From Pseudomonadota bacterium (lineage in GTDB: Bacteria > Myxococcota_A > Bradymonadia > Bradymonadales > GCA-2716585), in NCBI GenBank assembly GCA_005804885.1, contig SYOX01000298.1:1-58122 (forward strand): a DNA stretch of 58,122 bases, given 5' to 3'. Shown here one piece after another: positions 48,463-55,873 of this stretch (position 1 is its first letter; every line of letters begins with the position of its first letter). A program made the position numbers and the translations under genes. A model generated the notes under the pieces. It did not search any database and had not been told where the DNA came from. It saw nothing but the letters and a program-made list of their open reading frames with translations.

Positions 48463-49104
48463 ATGAAGATGCTGGTGGGGATCGCCGGTCGCAAGCGCGC
48501 TGGCAAGGACACTGCCGCTGACGCCCTCGTCTGGGGCCTCGACTTCGAGCGCATGGCGCTGGCCGATCCGCTCAAGGCAGCGGCGAGAGAGATCTTCGGG
48601 CTCTCCTGGGAGCAGACCGACGGAGGCCTCAAAGAGACCGTGGACCCGCGATGGGCCGCGACGCCTCGACAGATCCTCCAGCGCCTCGGGACTGAGGGAG
48701 TTCGCGAGGGCTTCGGTGGCGCGATGGTGAAGGCTGGGCAGTGGTCTCCCGAGGACGCGGCGCAGACCTGGGTTCGAGCGCTGATGGTGCGCGCCGAGGG
48801 TCACCCGCGCGTCGTCGTGCCGGATGTGCGCTTCGCCAACGAAGCCGAGGCGATCCTGTCGCGCGGAGGGCTGCTCCTGGTCGTCCATCGCCCTGGCCTG
48901 CTGGACGCCGACGACCACCCCAGCGAGCGGGAGATGGAGGCGGCTCGGCCAGACCTGGAGCGGCGCTTCCCCGGCCAGATCGACCGTCTGCTCAATGCTG
49001 GATCTGTCGAGGGTCTTCACCGCCTGGCGGTGTCGGCAGTTGAGCGCTGGCAGGGCGAACCGGAGGAGCGCCAAGCGCAGATCGACCTGCTTGGAGGTGG
49101 ATGA
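48463..49104 (+). CDS. Deoxynucleoside monophosphate kinase (T4 gp1-like)
   Basis: 213 residues, ATG 48463 with AGGAGG upstream. GIAGRKRAGKDTAADAL is the P-loop; LKETVDPRWAATPRQILQRL and VVVPDVRFANEAEAIL are the dNMP-binding segments of the T4 gp1 family. It makes dNDPs for phage DNA. Next to a deoxyribonucleotidase, it could help select which nucleotides are used. Confidence 0.85.
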   Translation: MKMLVGIAGRKRAGKDTAADALVWGLDFERMALADPLKAAAREIFGLSWEQTDGGLKETVDPRWAATPRQILQRLGTEGVREGFGGAMVKAGQWSPEDAAQTWVRALMVRAEGHPRVVVPDVRFANEAEAILSRGGLLLVVHRPGLLDADDHPSEREMEAARPDLERRFPGQIDRLLNAGSVEGLHRLAVSAVERWQGEPEERQAQIDLLGGG

Positions 49105-49643
49105 TGGACCTCGCTGAGATCCGAGGCGGCGTGTTCGAAGCCAGCCAAGGGGGCGACTGGCTCCCTCTGGCCCGCGCTCTGCTCCAGCGCGAGATCCGCG
49201 GCGATGTGGCGCCGCTCTACCTGCTCGACCACCTGCCCAGCGATCACCCGTTGGCGGGTATCTGCCGGGGAGCCCTCGAGATGTCGTGGAAGCCCCATGT
49301 CGAGCTGCTCAAGATCGCCGAGAGGGCCGCGCGGCCCGAGTTCGAAGTAGCTGCGTATCGCGGGCGCCTCACACTCAAGGCACCGACGTGGCTGCTTCAG
49401 TGGAAGCCGGGGCTGCGAGCCGACACCCAGGAGCGCAGCGATCGCAAGCTCAAGGGGCGAGGGTGGTGGGGGAGTCGCGCTGCCTTGACCCGCGCGCAGG
49501 TCGACGCCCTCGGCGACCTCAACCACGAGACGGGCGGTCTTCTCGCTGCGGACCTGTCCTGGGGGACAATCTGCCCCTGGGAGTTCCGAGGGCAGTTCCG
49601 CGACGACCTGGGGGTAGATCTCGCCGCTCGGGGGAGGTGGTGA
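49101..49643 (+). CDS. Phage protein with leucine-rich-repeat-like start, unknown
   Basis: 180 residues, ATG 49101 (second ATG 49104). The start SQGGDWLPLARALLQREIRG is followed by YLLDHLPSDHPLAGICRGAL and VELLKIAERAARPEFEVAAY; the middle looks alpha/beta. Overlaps the kinase stop by 4 bp. No family recognised. Confidence 0.5.
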   Translation: MMDLAEIRGGVFEASQGGDWLPLARALLQREIRGDVAPLYLLDHLPSDHPLAGICRGALEMSWKPHVELLKIAERAARPEFEVAAYRGRLTLKAPTWLLQWKPGLRADTQERSDRKLKGRGWWGSRAALTRAQVDALGDLNHETGGLLAADLSWGTICPWEFRGQFRDDLGVDLAARGRW

Positions 49644-50161
49644 TGAGCCCCTACCTGACCACCTCCGAGGTCGCCGCGCGGGTCAAGGTGTCGCCGCGCG
49701 CCGTGCGCGGCTGGGTGGTCAAGGGGTGGATGGCGCCAGCGGGGCAGGCGGGTCCGCGCGGCAGCTACCTCTTCGAGGAGGGCGAGGTTGTCGCATTCCT
49801 GAAACGTTGCCAGGCGGCCACCAACGGATCTACCCTGACACCGTCGCAAGGGTCAGGGGCTCCAACGGGAGACTTCCATGACCAAGAAGAAACGCGCCCG
49901 TCAGGCAGCGGGGGTCGAAACCCTGCCCGACGGGGGATACAAGATCCTGGCGACCTACAAGCCGCCAGGGCAAAAGCAGATGCGTCGAAAGGCCACCCTA
50001 CCCCCAGGATCGACGTTGGCACAAGCGCTCCTTCTCAGGGAGCAGCTCGTCGCACAGATGCAGGGCGTGATCGCACCGCCCGCCGCCTCGCCGCAGCTCG
50101 CGACCTACACAAGGTCGTGGCTGGCGCACAAGGCCGCCTTGCTCAAGCCGAAGACGGCTGA
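49643..50161 (+). CDS. Excisionase-like HTH protein overlapping the integrase
   Basis: 172 residues if read to the first stop; ATG 49643, sharing its A with the upstream stop. Residues 1-58 are a MerR/excisionase-type helix-turn-helix: LTTSEVAARVKVSPRAVRGW, then GPRGSYLFEEGEVVAFLKRC. Residues 59-172 are low-complexity and overlap the integrase start by 284 bases. The functional part is the first 60 residues. The position before an integrase supports a recombination directionality factor. Confidence 0.6.
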   Translation: MSPYLTTSEVAARVKVSPRAVRGWVVKGWMAPAGQAGPRGSYLFEEGEVVAFLKRCQAATNGSTLTPSQGSGAPTGDFHDQEETRPSGSGGRNPARRGIQDPGDLQAARAKADASKGHPTPRIDVGTSAPSQGAARRTDAGRDRTARRLAAARDLHKVVAGAQGRLAQAEDG

Positions 50162-50984
50162 GACCTACGCCGCCTCGCTCGCCCCGCTGGTCGCAGATCT
50201 GGGCCACCTCCAGATCGACCAGCTCGCGCGCCACCACGTCAGCTGGTGGCGCGACCAACTCCAGGCAGAGGTCGGCCCCCTGTCGATCGCCACGGTGCAA
50301 CGCCGCTGGCGCTACGGGGTGGCGGTCATCCGGGACGCCCTGGCCGAGCACGAGCTGCGAGACGTCACCAGCCGCATCAGGCCGCCCGTGGGCAAGACGT
50401 CCCCGAGGCGAGAGACCCGAACCCTGAGCCGGGCGCAACTCGACCGCCTGGCCGAGGCGACCGGGGGCAAGTACGGCTCCTTGTGCCGCTTCCTCATCCG
50501 AACCGGGTGCAGGTTTGGCGAGGCCGCGGGGCTGCGGTGGTGCGACCTGGACATGGAGGGCCGCACCGCGCGGCTGCGACAGAGCGCCTCCGAGATCACG
50601 GGGGGCTTCCAGATCGCCGCCCTCAAGGCCGACGAGGGCCGCGTCGTCGGCCTCTCCGAGGACATGGTCCTGGCCCTGGCGCAACACAGGGCCGCGTACC
50701 CTGGGGTTGCAGGGGCGATGGTCTGGGCCACGAAGACGGGGCAGCCCGCCAAGAAGATCTACTGCTATCGAGCGCTGGACGCCGCTTCGGCGCGTGCCCA
50801 GATCCCGGTGCACGTTCGGCCCCAGGTTCTCCGGAGGTCGATCGTGTCGCTGGGCTTGGAGATGGGGCTCGACCGCCTCCTGCTCCAGAAGATCATCGGC
50901 CACGCCGACGATGAGATGACGAGGTTGTACCACGGGCTGCGGCCTGAAACGGCGGCTGCCCTGGCGGTCCAGATCTGGGGGTAG
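49878..50984 (+). CDS. int: Tyrosine integrase
   Basis: 368 residues, ATG 49878 with GGAG upstream. N-terminal arm-binding part (GYKILATYKPPGQKQMRRKA), core-binding helical domain, then the catalytic domain with RTGCRFGEAAGL (Arg), RPQVLRRSIVS (HxxR-like), GHADDEMTRLYHG (His and Tyr nucleophile). It sits 91 bases from the tRNA remnant, as expected for an integrase next to its att site. Confidence 0.92.
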   Translation: MTKKKRARQAAGVETLPDGGYKILATYKPPGQKQMRRKATLPPGSTLAQALLLREQLVAQMQGVIAPPAASPQLATYTRSWLAHKAALLKPKTAETYAASLAPLVADLGHLQIDQLARHHVSWWRDQLQAEVGPLSIATVQRRWRYGVAVIRDALAEHELRDVTSRIRPPVGKTSPRRETRTLSRAQLDRLAEATGGKYGSLCRFLIRTGCRFGEAAGLRWCDLDMEGRTARLRQSASEITGGFQIAALKADEGRVVGLSEDMVLALAQHRAAYPGVAGAMVWATKTGQPAKKIYCYRALDAASARAQIPVHVRPQVLRRSIVSLGLEMGLDRLLLQKIIGHADDEMTRLYHGLRPETAAALAVQIWG

Positions 50985-51074
50985 GAGATGCCCGTGTGTC
51001 CCGAGCGTGTGACCCTTCGAGGGGGGTGCCGAGCTTCGATGTCGCTCTCATCGGCGTCGAGCAGGCGACAGCCA

Positions 51075-51121
51075 CCAGCTTCCCAAGCTGGATGTCGCCG
51101 GTTCGAATCCGGTATCCCGCT
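51075..51121 (+). other. attR: 3' half of a tRNA-Gly(CCC)
   Basis: Anticodon stem CCAGC/GCTGG with loop TTCCCAA (anticodon CCC at 51082-51084), variable loop, T arm with GCCGG-TTCGAAT-CCGGT, acceptor 3' strand ATCCCGC and discriminator T. The 5' half (GCGGGAT, D arm) is absent from the preceding 70 bases. This is the phage-host junction; the intact tRNA is expected at the left end outside the window. Confidence 0.8.
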
Positions 51122-51265
51122 TCCCTTCAACAGACCATCAAACCCCTGACACAGGGGATACCTGCACGGGGCGCCACGAACCGGCCGCCGACCCCCGATC
51201 TGGGCCAGACGCCAACGCGAAAGCGTGCAGGATCCGAGATCTGCTGAAGACAGCAATAAACGACG

Positions 51266-52693
51266 CTATCGCCGTAAAACGGTGCGCACAAGTCGAAAGC
51301 CGATGTCTGGCTCGCTGGAGGTGTACCAGGCCTTGTGGCGGGACGCTGATCGGCACTTGTGGGCCGGATCGCCGTAGCTCCCTCCGCGGACGGTGTGAAA
51401 CTCGACGACCTCGTCCATGAAGACCGGGTCGTCAGGGCCCCTGGCAGCGTCGGAGGCGAAGGTGTCGTAGGTCCACTCCCTCACATTGCCGTGCATGTCG
51501 TACAGGCCAAAGAGGTTGGGAGCGAAGCGGCGACCTTGTTCGTGGTGGCCGTCATCCGCGTTGGCGCAATACCACCCCGCCCGATCCAGCGCGAGGCTGG
51601 CCGTGGGGCAATCCTGCGCCTCCTCCAACGAACCGCTGTGGAAGGCCGTCACGGTCCGACCTCGCGCGCCCCACTCCCACTCCGCCTCGCTCGGCAGCCG
51701 GTAGCCCTCACAATCGCTCGGGTGTCCTGTGGCCGAGGTGATCTCGACCGTGTCGCAGCCGAAGATCGAGCCGGAGACGAAGTCGCCGCTGCAGTCCGAC
51801 AGCAGGTAGCACGGATCGAGGCCTTCGGCCATCGAGAGGCCGTTGGCGTAGTAGAGCGCCGCCACCCAGGTGACGCTGTCGGCCGGACACCGAGAGCATT
51901 GATCGTTGGCGTCGCCAAAGGGCCTGTCGCTCAACATGCCTTCCCATCTGTACTGATCGACCTCGACGGACTGAAAGAGCAGCTCGCGCGTGATCGTCAC
52001 CTCCTGCTGGAACTCCAGATCGTCGTCGCGGCCCGGCTCACCCTCTGGAGAGCCCATCGTGAAGGTCCCCGGTGGAACCCTCACAAAGTCCTCCGGCAAG
52101 GCCTCACACGCCCCCTCGAAGCAGTATTGACCGCCCGCACACGCCGAAGCGCTCAGACAGCGCCCGAAACCATCGCAGATACCCCCCATGCAACCGACCA
52201 CCTCCCCACAAGCCACCCCGGCCTCGCTGAAGATCTCGGCACACCGCCCCTCAGAGCAGACGGCGACCATGCACGGCCTCGACGCCTCGCCGCAGTCGTT
52301 GTCCCGCTCACAAGATCCAGGCTCCCTGACCTCCGGCTCCGGCTCCGGCACTGGCCCTGGCTCCGATTCCGGCCCAGGATCGGGTTCAGACGCTGACTCA
52401 GGCTCCGACTCAGGCTCCGACTCAGGCTCCGACTCAGGCCCCGACTCAGGCCCAGGATCGGGTTCAGGCGCTGGATCAGGCGCTGGATCAGGCTCCGCGA
52501 ACGTCCCCTCGGCGTCTCTTGCGTCGTCGGCCTCCGATCGCTCATCCAGGACACAGAAACCCTCGACGCAGCGGCGATCTGGCGCACAACTCCGGTCGCC
52601 TTCGCAGCGATAACCCCCCAGCGGGCCCAAATCGGGCGCGCAGGCCGCCATCGTGACCGCCAGGGCGAAGGTCATCCAACAAGGCTCTCTCAT
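51266..52693 (-). CDS. Lipoprotein with acidic repeat linker and formylglycine-enzyme-like domain
   Basis: 475 residues from ATG 52693. Signal peptide with LAVTMAAC lipobox. Residues 20-60 are Cys-rich (RCEGDRSCAPDRRCVEGFC); residues about 65-115 are an acidic Pro/Glu/Ser repeat linker (DPAPDPAPEPDPGPESGPES and so on), coded by repeated GACTCAGGCTCC-type units at 52393-52450. A second Cys-rich part follows, then from about residue 205 an FGE-sulfatase (SUMF1-like) domain (VPPGTFTMGSPEGEPG; YRLPSEAEWEWGARG; MHGNVREWTYD; VRGGSYGD). Such domains in surface proteins are usually binding or structural. Overlaps the upstream gene by 4 bp, so they are cotranslated. Host gene. Confidence 0.85.
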   Translation of the reverse strand: MREPCWMTFALAVTMAACAPDLGPLGGYRCEGDRSCAPDRRCVEGFCVLDERSEADDARDAEGTFAEPDPAPDPAPEPDPGPESGPESEPESEPESEPESASEPDPGPESEPGPVPEPEPEVREPGSCERDNDCGEASRPCMVAVCSEGRCAEIFSEAGVACGEVVGCMGGICDGFGRCLSASACAGGQYCFEGACEALPEDFVRVPPGTFTMGSPEGEPGRDDDLEFQQEVTITRELLFQSVEVDQYRWEGMLSDRPFGDANDQCSRCPADSVTWVAALYYANGLSMAEGLDPCYLLSDCSGDFVSGSIFGCDTVEITSATGHPSDCEGYRLPSEAEWEWGARGRTVTAFHSGSLEEAQDCPTASLALDRAGWYCANADDGHHEQGRRFAPNLFGLYDMHGNVREWTYDTFASDAARGPDDPVFMDEVVEFHTVRGGSYGDPAHKCRSASRHKAWYTSSEPDIGFRLVRTVLRR

Positions 52694-53685
52694 CGTCTCC
52701 ACTCCAGGCCAAGGCCCGCCTGACCCGGTGAGAGCCAGGGAACAACACGCAAGGAAGCCCTGCTCCCATCGGCCCCATCCGGCTCCACGAACACCAGCGC
52801 GCTCCCAAGCGCCAACGCCGCGCTTCCCACCCCAAAGGTGACCCACTGACCCACCTGGAGGCGCTCGCCCTTCGTCTCCAGGCGCGAGGCCTCTCGCGCC
52901 GACGAGACATCTCGAAGCCCCCCCGCGGCAAGCTCTCGAATCTCCTCGTCATTGATGCCCTGAGCCACCGCCAGCCCGACCCCGGTCAGGGTCAACGCAC
53001 CGCCCGCCATCAGACTCCACAGACCCGCAGCGCTCCACACCCCCCAAGAATCGACCTCGACGAGAGGCTCCTCCTCCTTCACGGCCTCGGTCGACTCCTC
53101 GACGGGCTCCAGGACCTGCGCCGTCGGCGCGTCGAGACGGACCTCGATCGCACGGCGACCGACCACCTCGATGTCCCTGACGATCTCCGCCGACCCCACA
53201 AGCCCGACCACGCGGTGAGGCCCCGGACTCAGCGCGGCGCGCTGACCACAACTCTGGAGTTCACCGTCCACCCGGACAACCATCGAGGGCGTCGGGCACA
53301 CGATCACCACCTCCCCCTTGCACAGCGTCGCCATGTCGCTCAGGTATCGCTCGATCACCTCGCCCAGCTCTTTGGGCGCGGTGTAGGGCGCCGAGGCGGC
53401 GGGGGCCGACAGAGCGTCCTTGAAGACCTCTTCAGCCCCATCGCAGTCCCCCGCGCGCTGAAGCGTACGCCCCAGACCCGCGTGGATGATGTTGATCGAG
53501 CCCAGCTCGAGCGCAGCGCGATACTTCTCTTCAGCGCGGGTCAGATCTCCCTCGCGGGTGGCCTCGACAGCCTCCACGATCAAGGCGTCCTGGGCCTTTG
53601 AGACCTCCACCGTCTGAGCCAGAGCCGCCGTCGAGGCGCTCAACATGAACCCCACCAGGATCGAGATGACCTGTTCGATACGCAT
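52690..53685 (-). CDS. Exported TPR/PEGA-like protein
   Basis: 331 residues from ATG 53685, with GGGAGGAGG upstream. Signal peptide: IEQVISILVGFMLSASTAAL before AQTVE. A tetratricopeptide-like helical part (REGDLTRAEEKYRAALELGS) with a probable disulfide (GDCDGA...TLCKG), then a PEGA-like beta domain (PSMVVRVDGELQSCGQRAAL; LSPGPHRVVGLVGSAEIV) and, around residues 240-260 and 305-320, hydrophobic segments that may be transmembrane. Divergent from the kinase gene. Probably part of an envelope signalling locus. Confidence 0.7.
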   Translation of the reverse strand: MRIEQVISILVGFMLSASTAALAQTVEVSKAQDALIVEAVEATREGDLTRAEEKYRAALELGSINIIHAGLGRTLQRAGDCDGAEEVFKDALSAPAASAPYTAPKELGEVIERYLSDMATLCKGEVVIVCPTPSMVVRVDGELQSCGQRAALSPGPHRVVGLVGSAEIVRDIEVVGRRAIEVRLDAPTAQVLEPVEESTEAVKEEEPLVEVDSWGVWSAAGLWSLMAGGALTLTGVGLAVAQGINDEEIRELAAGGLRDVSSAREASRLETKGERLQVGQWVTFGVGSAALALGSALVFVEPDGADGSRASLRVVPWLSPGQAGLGLEWRR

Positions 53686-53794
53686 GATCCCCCTCCTCCC
53701 ACTGTCTCCTATCGGCATCAAGGGGCAGACAGGTTGAGGCGCGCTCAAGACCGGGCCAGTGTTTCCGATGAACCTGAGGGGAGGTTCCACCACC

Positions 53795-55324
53795 ATGAAG
53801 GCACGCGAGCAACTCAAAGAGACCCTCGAAAGGACCCATCCAGGCTTCGAGACCCTGGCTCCGGGCGGGCTCCTGGCCGAGCGCTACAGGATCATCGAGC
53901 TCATCGGCGAAGGAGGCTTTGCGATGGTCTTCGAGGCCTTCGACGAGCTCCTGGCCAGGCCCGTGGCGATCAAGGTCCTCGACCAGTACGCGCGCGCCCG
54001 ACCGGACCAGCGCGACGAGTGCCTGAGCCGATTTCGCTCCGAAGCGCGGATCTCGGCCCGCATCGAACACCCCAACGTGGTGACGATCCACGACATGGGC
54101 GTCGTCTCGCCGGGCGGAGTGCCCTTCCTCGTCATGGAGAGGCTCCGAGGCCATGACGTCGAGACCGAGATCAAGACCCACGGGCCGATCTCGCCAAGAC
54201 GGGCCCTTCAGATCGCGGTTCAGTCACTGAGCGCCTTGCACGCCGCACACAAGATGGGGATCGTTCATCGGGACTTGAAGCCCTCCAACCTCTTCCTGAC
54301 TCGACCCGGCACCTCGGTAGAGTCGGTCAAGGTGCTGGACTTCGGCATCGCCCGGCTGATGGACGCGACCGACAACCTCACCCGAAGCGGGCAGATGATC
54401 GGCACCGCCCGCTTCATGACGCCAGAGTACGTCAACCGACAAGAGGTCAGCCCCAGGACGGACATCTATCAGATGGGCCTCGTGCTGGGCGAGATGCTCA
54501 CCGGCCAACCGGCCATCGAGGCCCACTCCTTCGCCTTGGCGCTGATGCACGTCAGCGCAGGCTCGATCAAGCTCCCCGAGGCGCTCAAGGGCAAACCCAT
54601 CGGCGATGTGATCGCCACCGCCACGATGTTGGAGCCAGAGGATCGCTACGAGAACGCCGAGCGCTTTCAACAGGCGCTCATGGCGCTCGACGCAAGCGAC
54701 ACCTGCCTGCCCATCCAGGCCTCCCGCCCGCCATCTCCGGTGATCTCCCCGACTCTGGACTCACCGCCCCCGATCTTGCTGCGACAGCAAGACCCACCCA
54801 TCAAGGCCGCTGCGCCTCGCGACCCCTCGATGACCCACGAGCAGGGAGCCAGGCCCGCCGCCAGCGCGCGCGCTGGCGCAGCCGCGCTCGCGGCGGTCGC
54901 GCTGCTGGCGGTCAGCGCCGCGGCAGGCAGCGCCATCGGGCGGGGGCCGAAAGCCACCACGACGCTCAACGAGCCCGCGAGCGCCGCGGGCCCGCTCACC
55001 CCTGCGGCGCCTGCCAGGGCGCTCGCCAAGCCCTTCGAAGAGCAGGCGTCCAAGCACCGCTATCTACCCGAGAACACAGAGATCGCGGCGACTCCGGATT
55101 TCGCAAAGGCGCCACCGACCACCCTGGACAGCCCCAAGCAGGACGAGCCCTCCCCACGCCAGGTCTCCAGCAGAAATCCCGCCCCCGGCAACCCCAGCAA
55201 GGTGCGCAGGGAGGGCTCGGCAATGGCAAAAGGCACGGCGCGAAAGAGCGACCCCATACCCTCCACCGACAAGAAGAGCGAAGCTCCCGAGCCTGACTTC
55301 ATGCGCAAGCGCCTTCCTGATTGA
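53795..55324 (+). CDS. Ser/Thr protein kinase with single membrane span
   Basis: 509 residues from ATG 53795; other in-frame starts at 53759 and 53768. Kinase motifs: GEGGFAMVFE (glycine loop), VAIKVL (Lys), IVHRDLKPSN (catalytic loop), DFGIAR, and MIGTARFMTPEY. The catalytic domain covers about residues 35-290. A membrane segment near residues 355-378 (AGAAALAAVALLAVSAAAGS) splits the intracellular kinase from a Pro/Ser-rich outer tail. Host signalling gene, divergent to the exported protein. Confidence 0.9.
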   Translation: MKAREQLKETLERTHPGFETLAPGGLLAERYRIIELIGEGGFAMVFEAFDELLARPVAIKVLDQYARARPDQRDECLSRFRSEARISARIEHPNVVTIHDMGVVSPGGVPFLVMERLRGHDVETEIKTHGPISPRRALQIAVQSLSALHAAHKMGIVHRDLKPSNLFLTRPGTSVESVKVLDFGIARLMDATDNLTRSGQMIGTARFMTPEYVNRQEVSPRTDIYQMGLVLGEMLTGQPAIEAHSFALALMHVSAGSIKLPEALKGKPIGDVIATATMLEPEDRYENAERFQQALMALDASDTCLPIQASRPPSPVISPTLDSPPPILLRQQDPPIKAAAPRDPSMTHEQGARPAASARAGAAALAAVALLAVSAAAGSAIGRGPKATTTLNEPASAAGPLTPAAPARALAKPFEEQASKHRYLPENTEIAATPDFAKAPPTTLDSPKQDEPSPRQVSSRNPAPGNPSKVRREGSAMAKGTARKSDPIPSTDKKSEAPEPDFMRKRLPD

Positions 55325-55873
55325 GCCGCGCCACCACACATCGAGCGATGGCGCGCCTCGGCAAAGTGTCATGGCGCGACGCACGGCTGCCACGGGGCTT
55401 GCCCTGGCCTCACCCGCCCACTCAGCTTCCACGGGGCTTGTTCCGGCCTCATCACCCCACCTTTCAGGCCAGCCTGGAACCTGTCTGTCGATAAAATGAT
55501 GTTTGCATGAAACAACTTACCGGGGTTGGACATGGAAGGACTGGGGCCGCGCCCCGTCCGACTGATACGGAACCACGCTCAAGCCACTTCCATTTTAGGC
55601 CACCAGGATGCCCGAGATGACAGTGCTTCAAACGCGGTTCCGTATGAGCCCAAGCCGCAGGTGGCCCTTTTCGAGCCCCACAACGACGGCCTGGAGTCTC
55701 CAGATGGCCTCTCGACAGAGATGAACTGATGAGGTCGGGGGCGCCGGCGAGGAGGGCTCGGATGTCCATCTCGCTGAGCCTGGATCCCTGAACAGCGGAT
55801 CAACCCCAACCCCGCCGCCCTTCTCTGGTATTCATGGTGCGCCGAGGCCACCCCCCCACCGACGGAGGCACAC
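55325..55873. other. Host intergenic region with hairpin, direct repeat and 81-bp element
   Basis: 549 bases without a supported gene. It begins with a hairpin GCGCCA/TGGCGC near 55329-55355, possibly a kinase terminator. A direct repeat of CCACGGGGCTTG with a GGCCTCA tail occurs at about 55390 and 55429. The 81-bp element at 55565-55645 follows. A promoter for the asparagine synthetase must lie in 55646-55873; I cannot place it. Confidence 0.6.
55565..55645. repeat. 81-bp MITE-like element, copy 1
   Basis: Begins ATACGGAACCACG and ends CGCGGTTCCGTAT (one mismatch from perfect terminal inverse). It matches copy 2 at 57950-58030 in 77 of 81 positions, with different flanks. Internal sequence partly pairs to extend the stem. 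Confidence 0.85.

Noticed and set aside
51040..51121. A complete tRNA-Gly gene
   Set aside because: The 3' half is perfect but no GCGGGAT acceptor 5' strand or D arm is found in the preceding sequence; it is an att remnant.
1..51121. Transposable (Mu-like) phage or phage-derived gene transfer agent
   Set aside because: There is a tyrosine integrase with an att site and a full replication module, and no transposase; this is an ordinary integrating phage.
55526..55729. Small gene across the 81-bp element
   Set aside because: The shared peptide with a frame at 57875-58111 is fully explained by the DNA repeat; no ribosome site or other coding sign.
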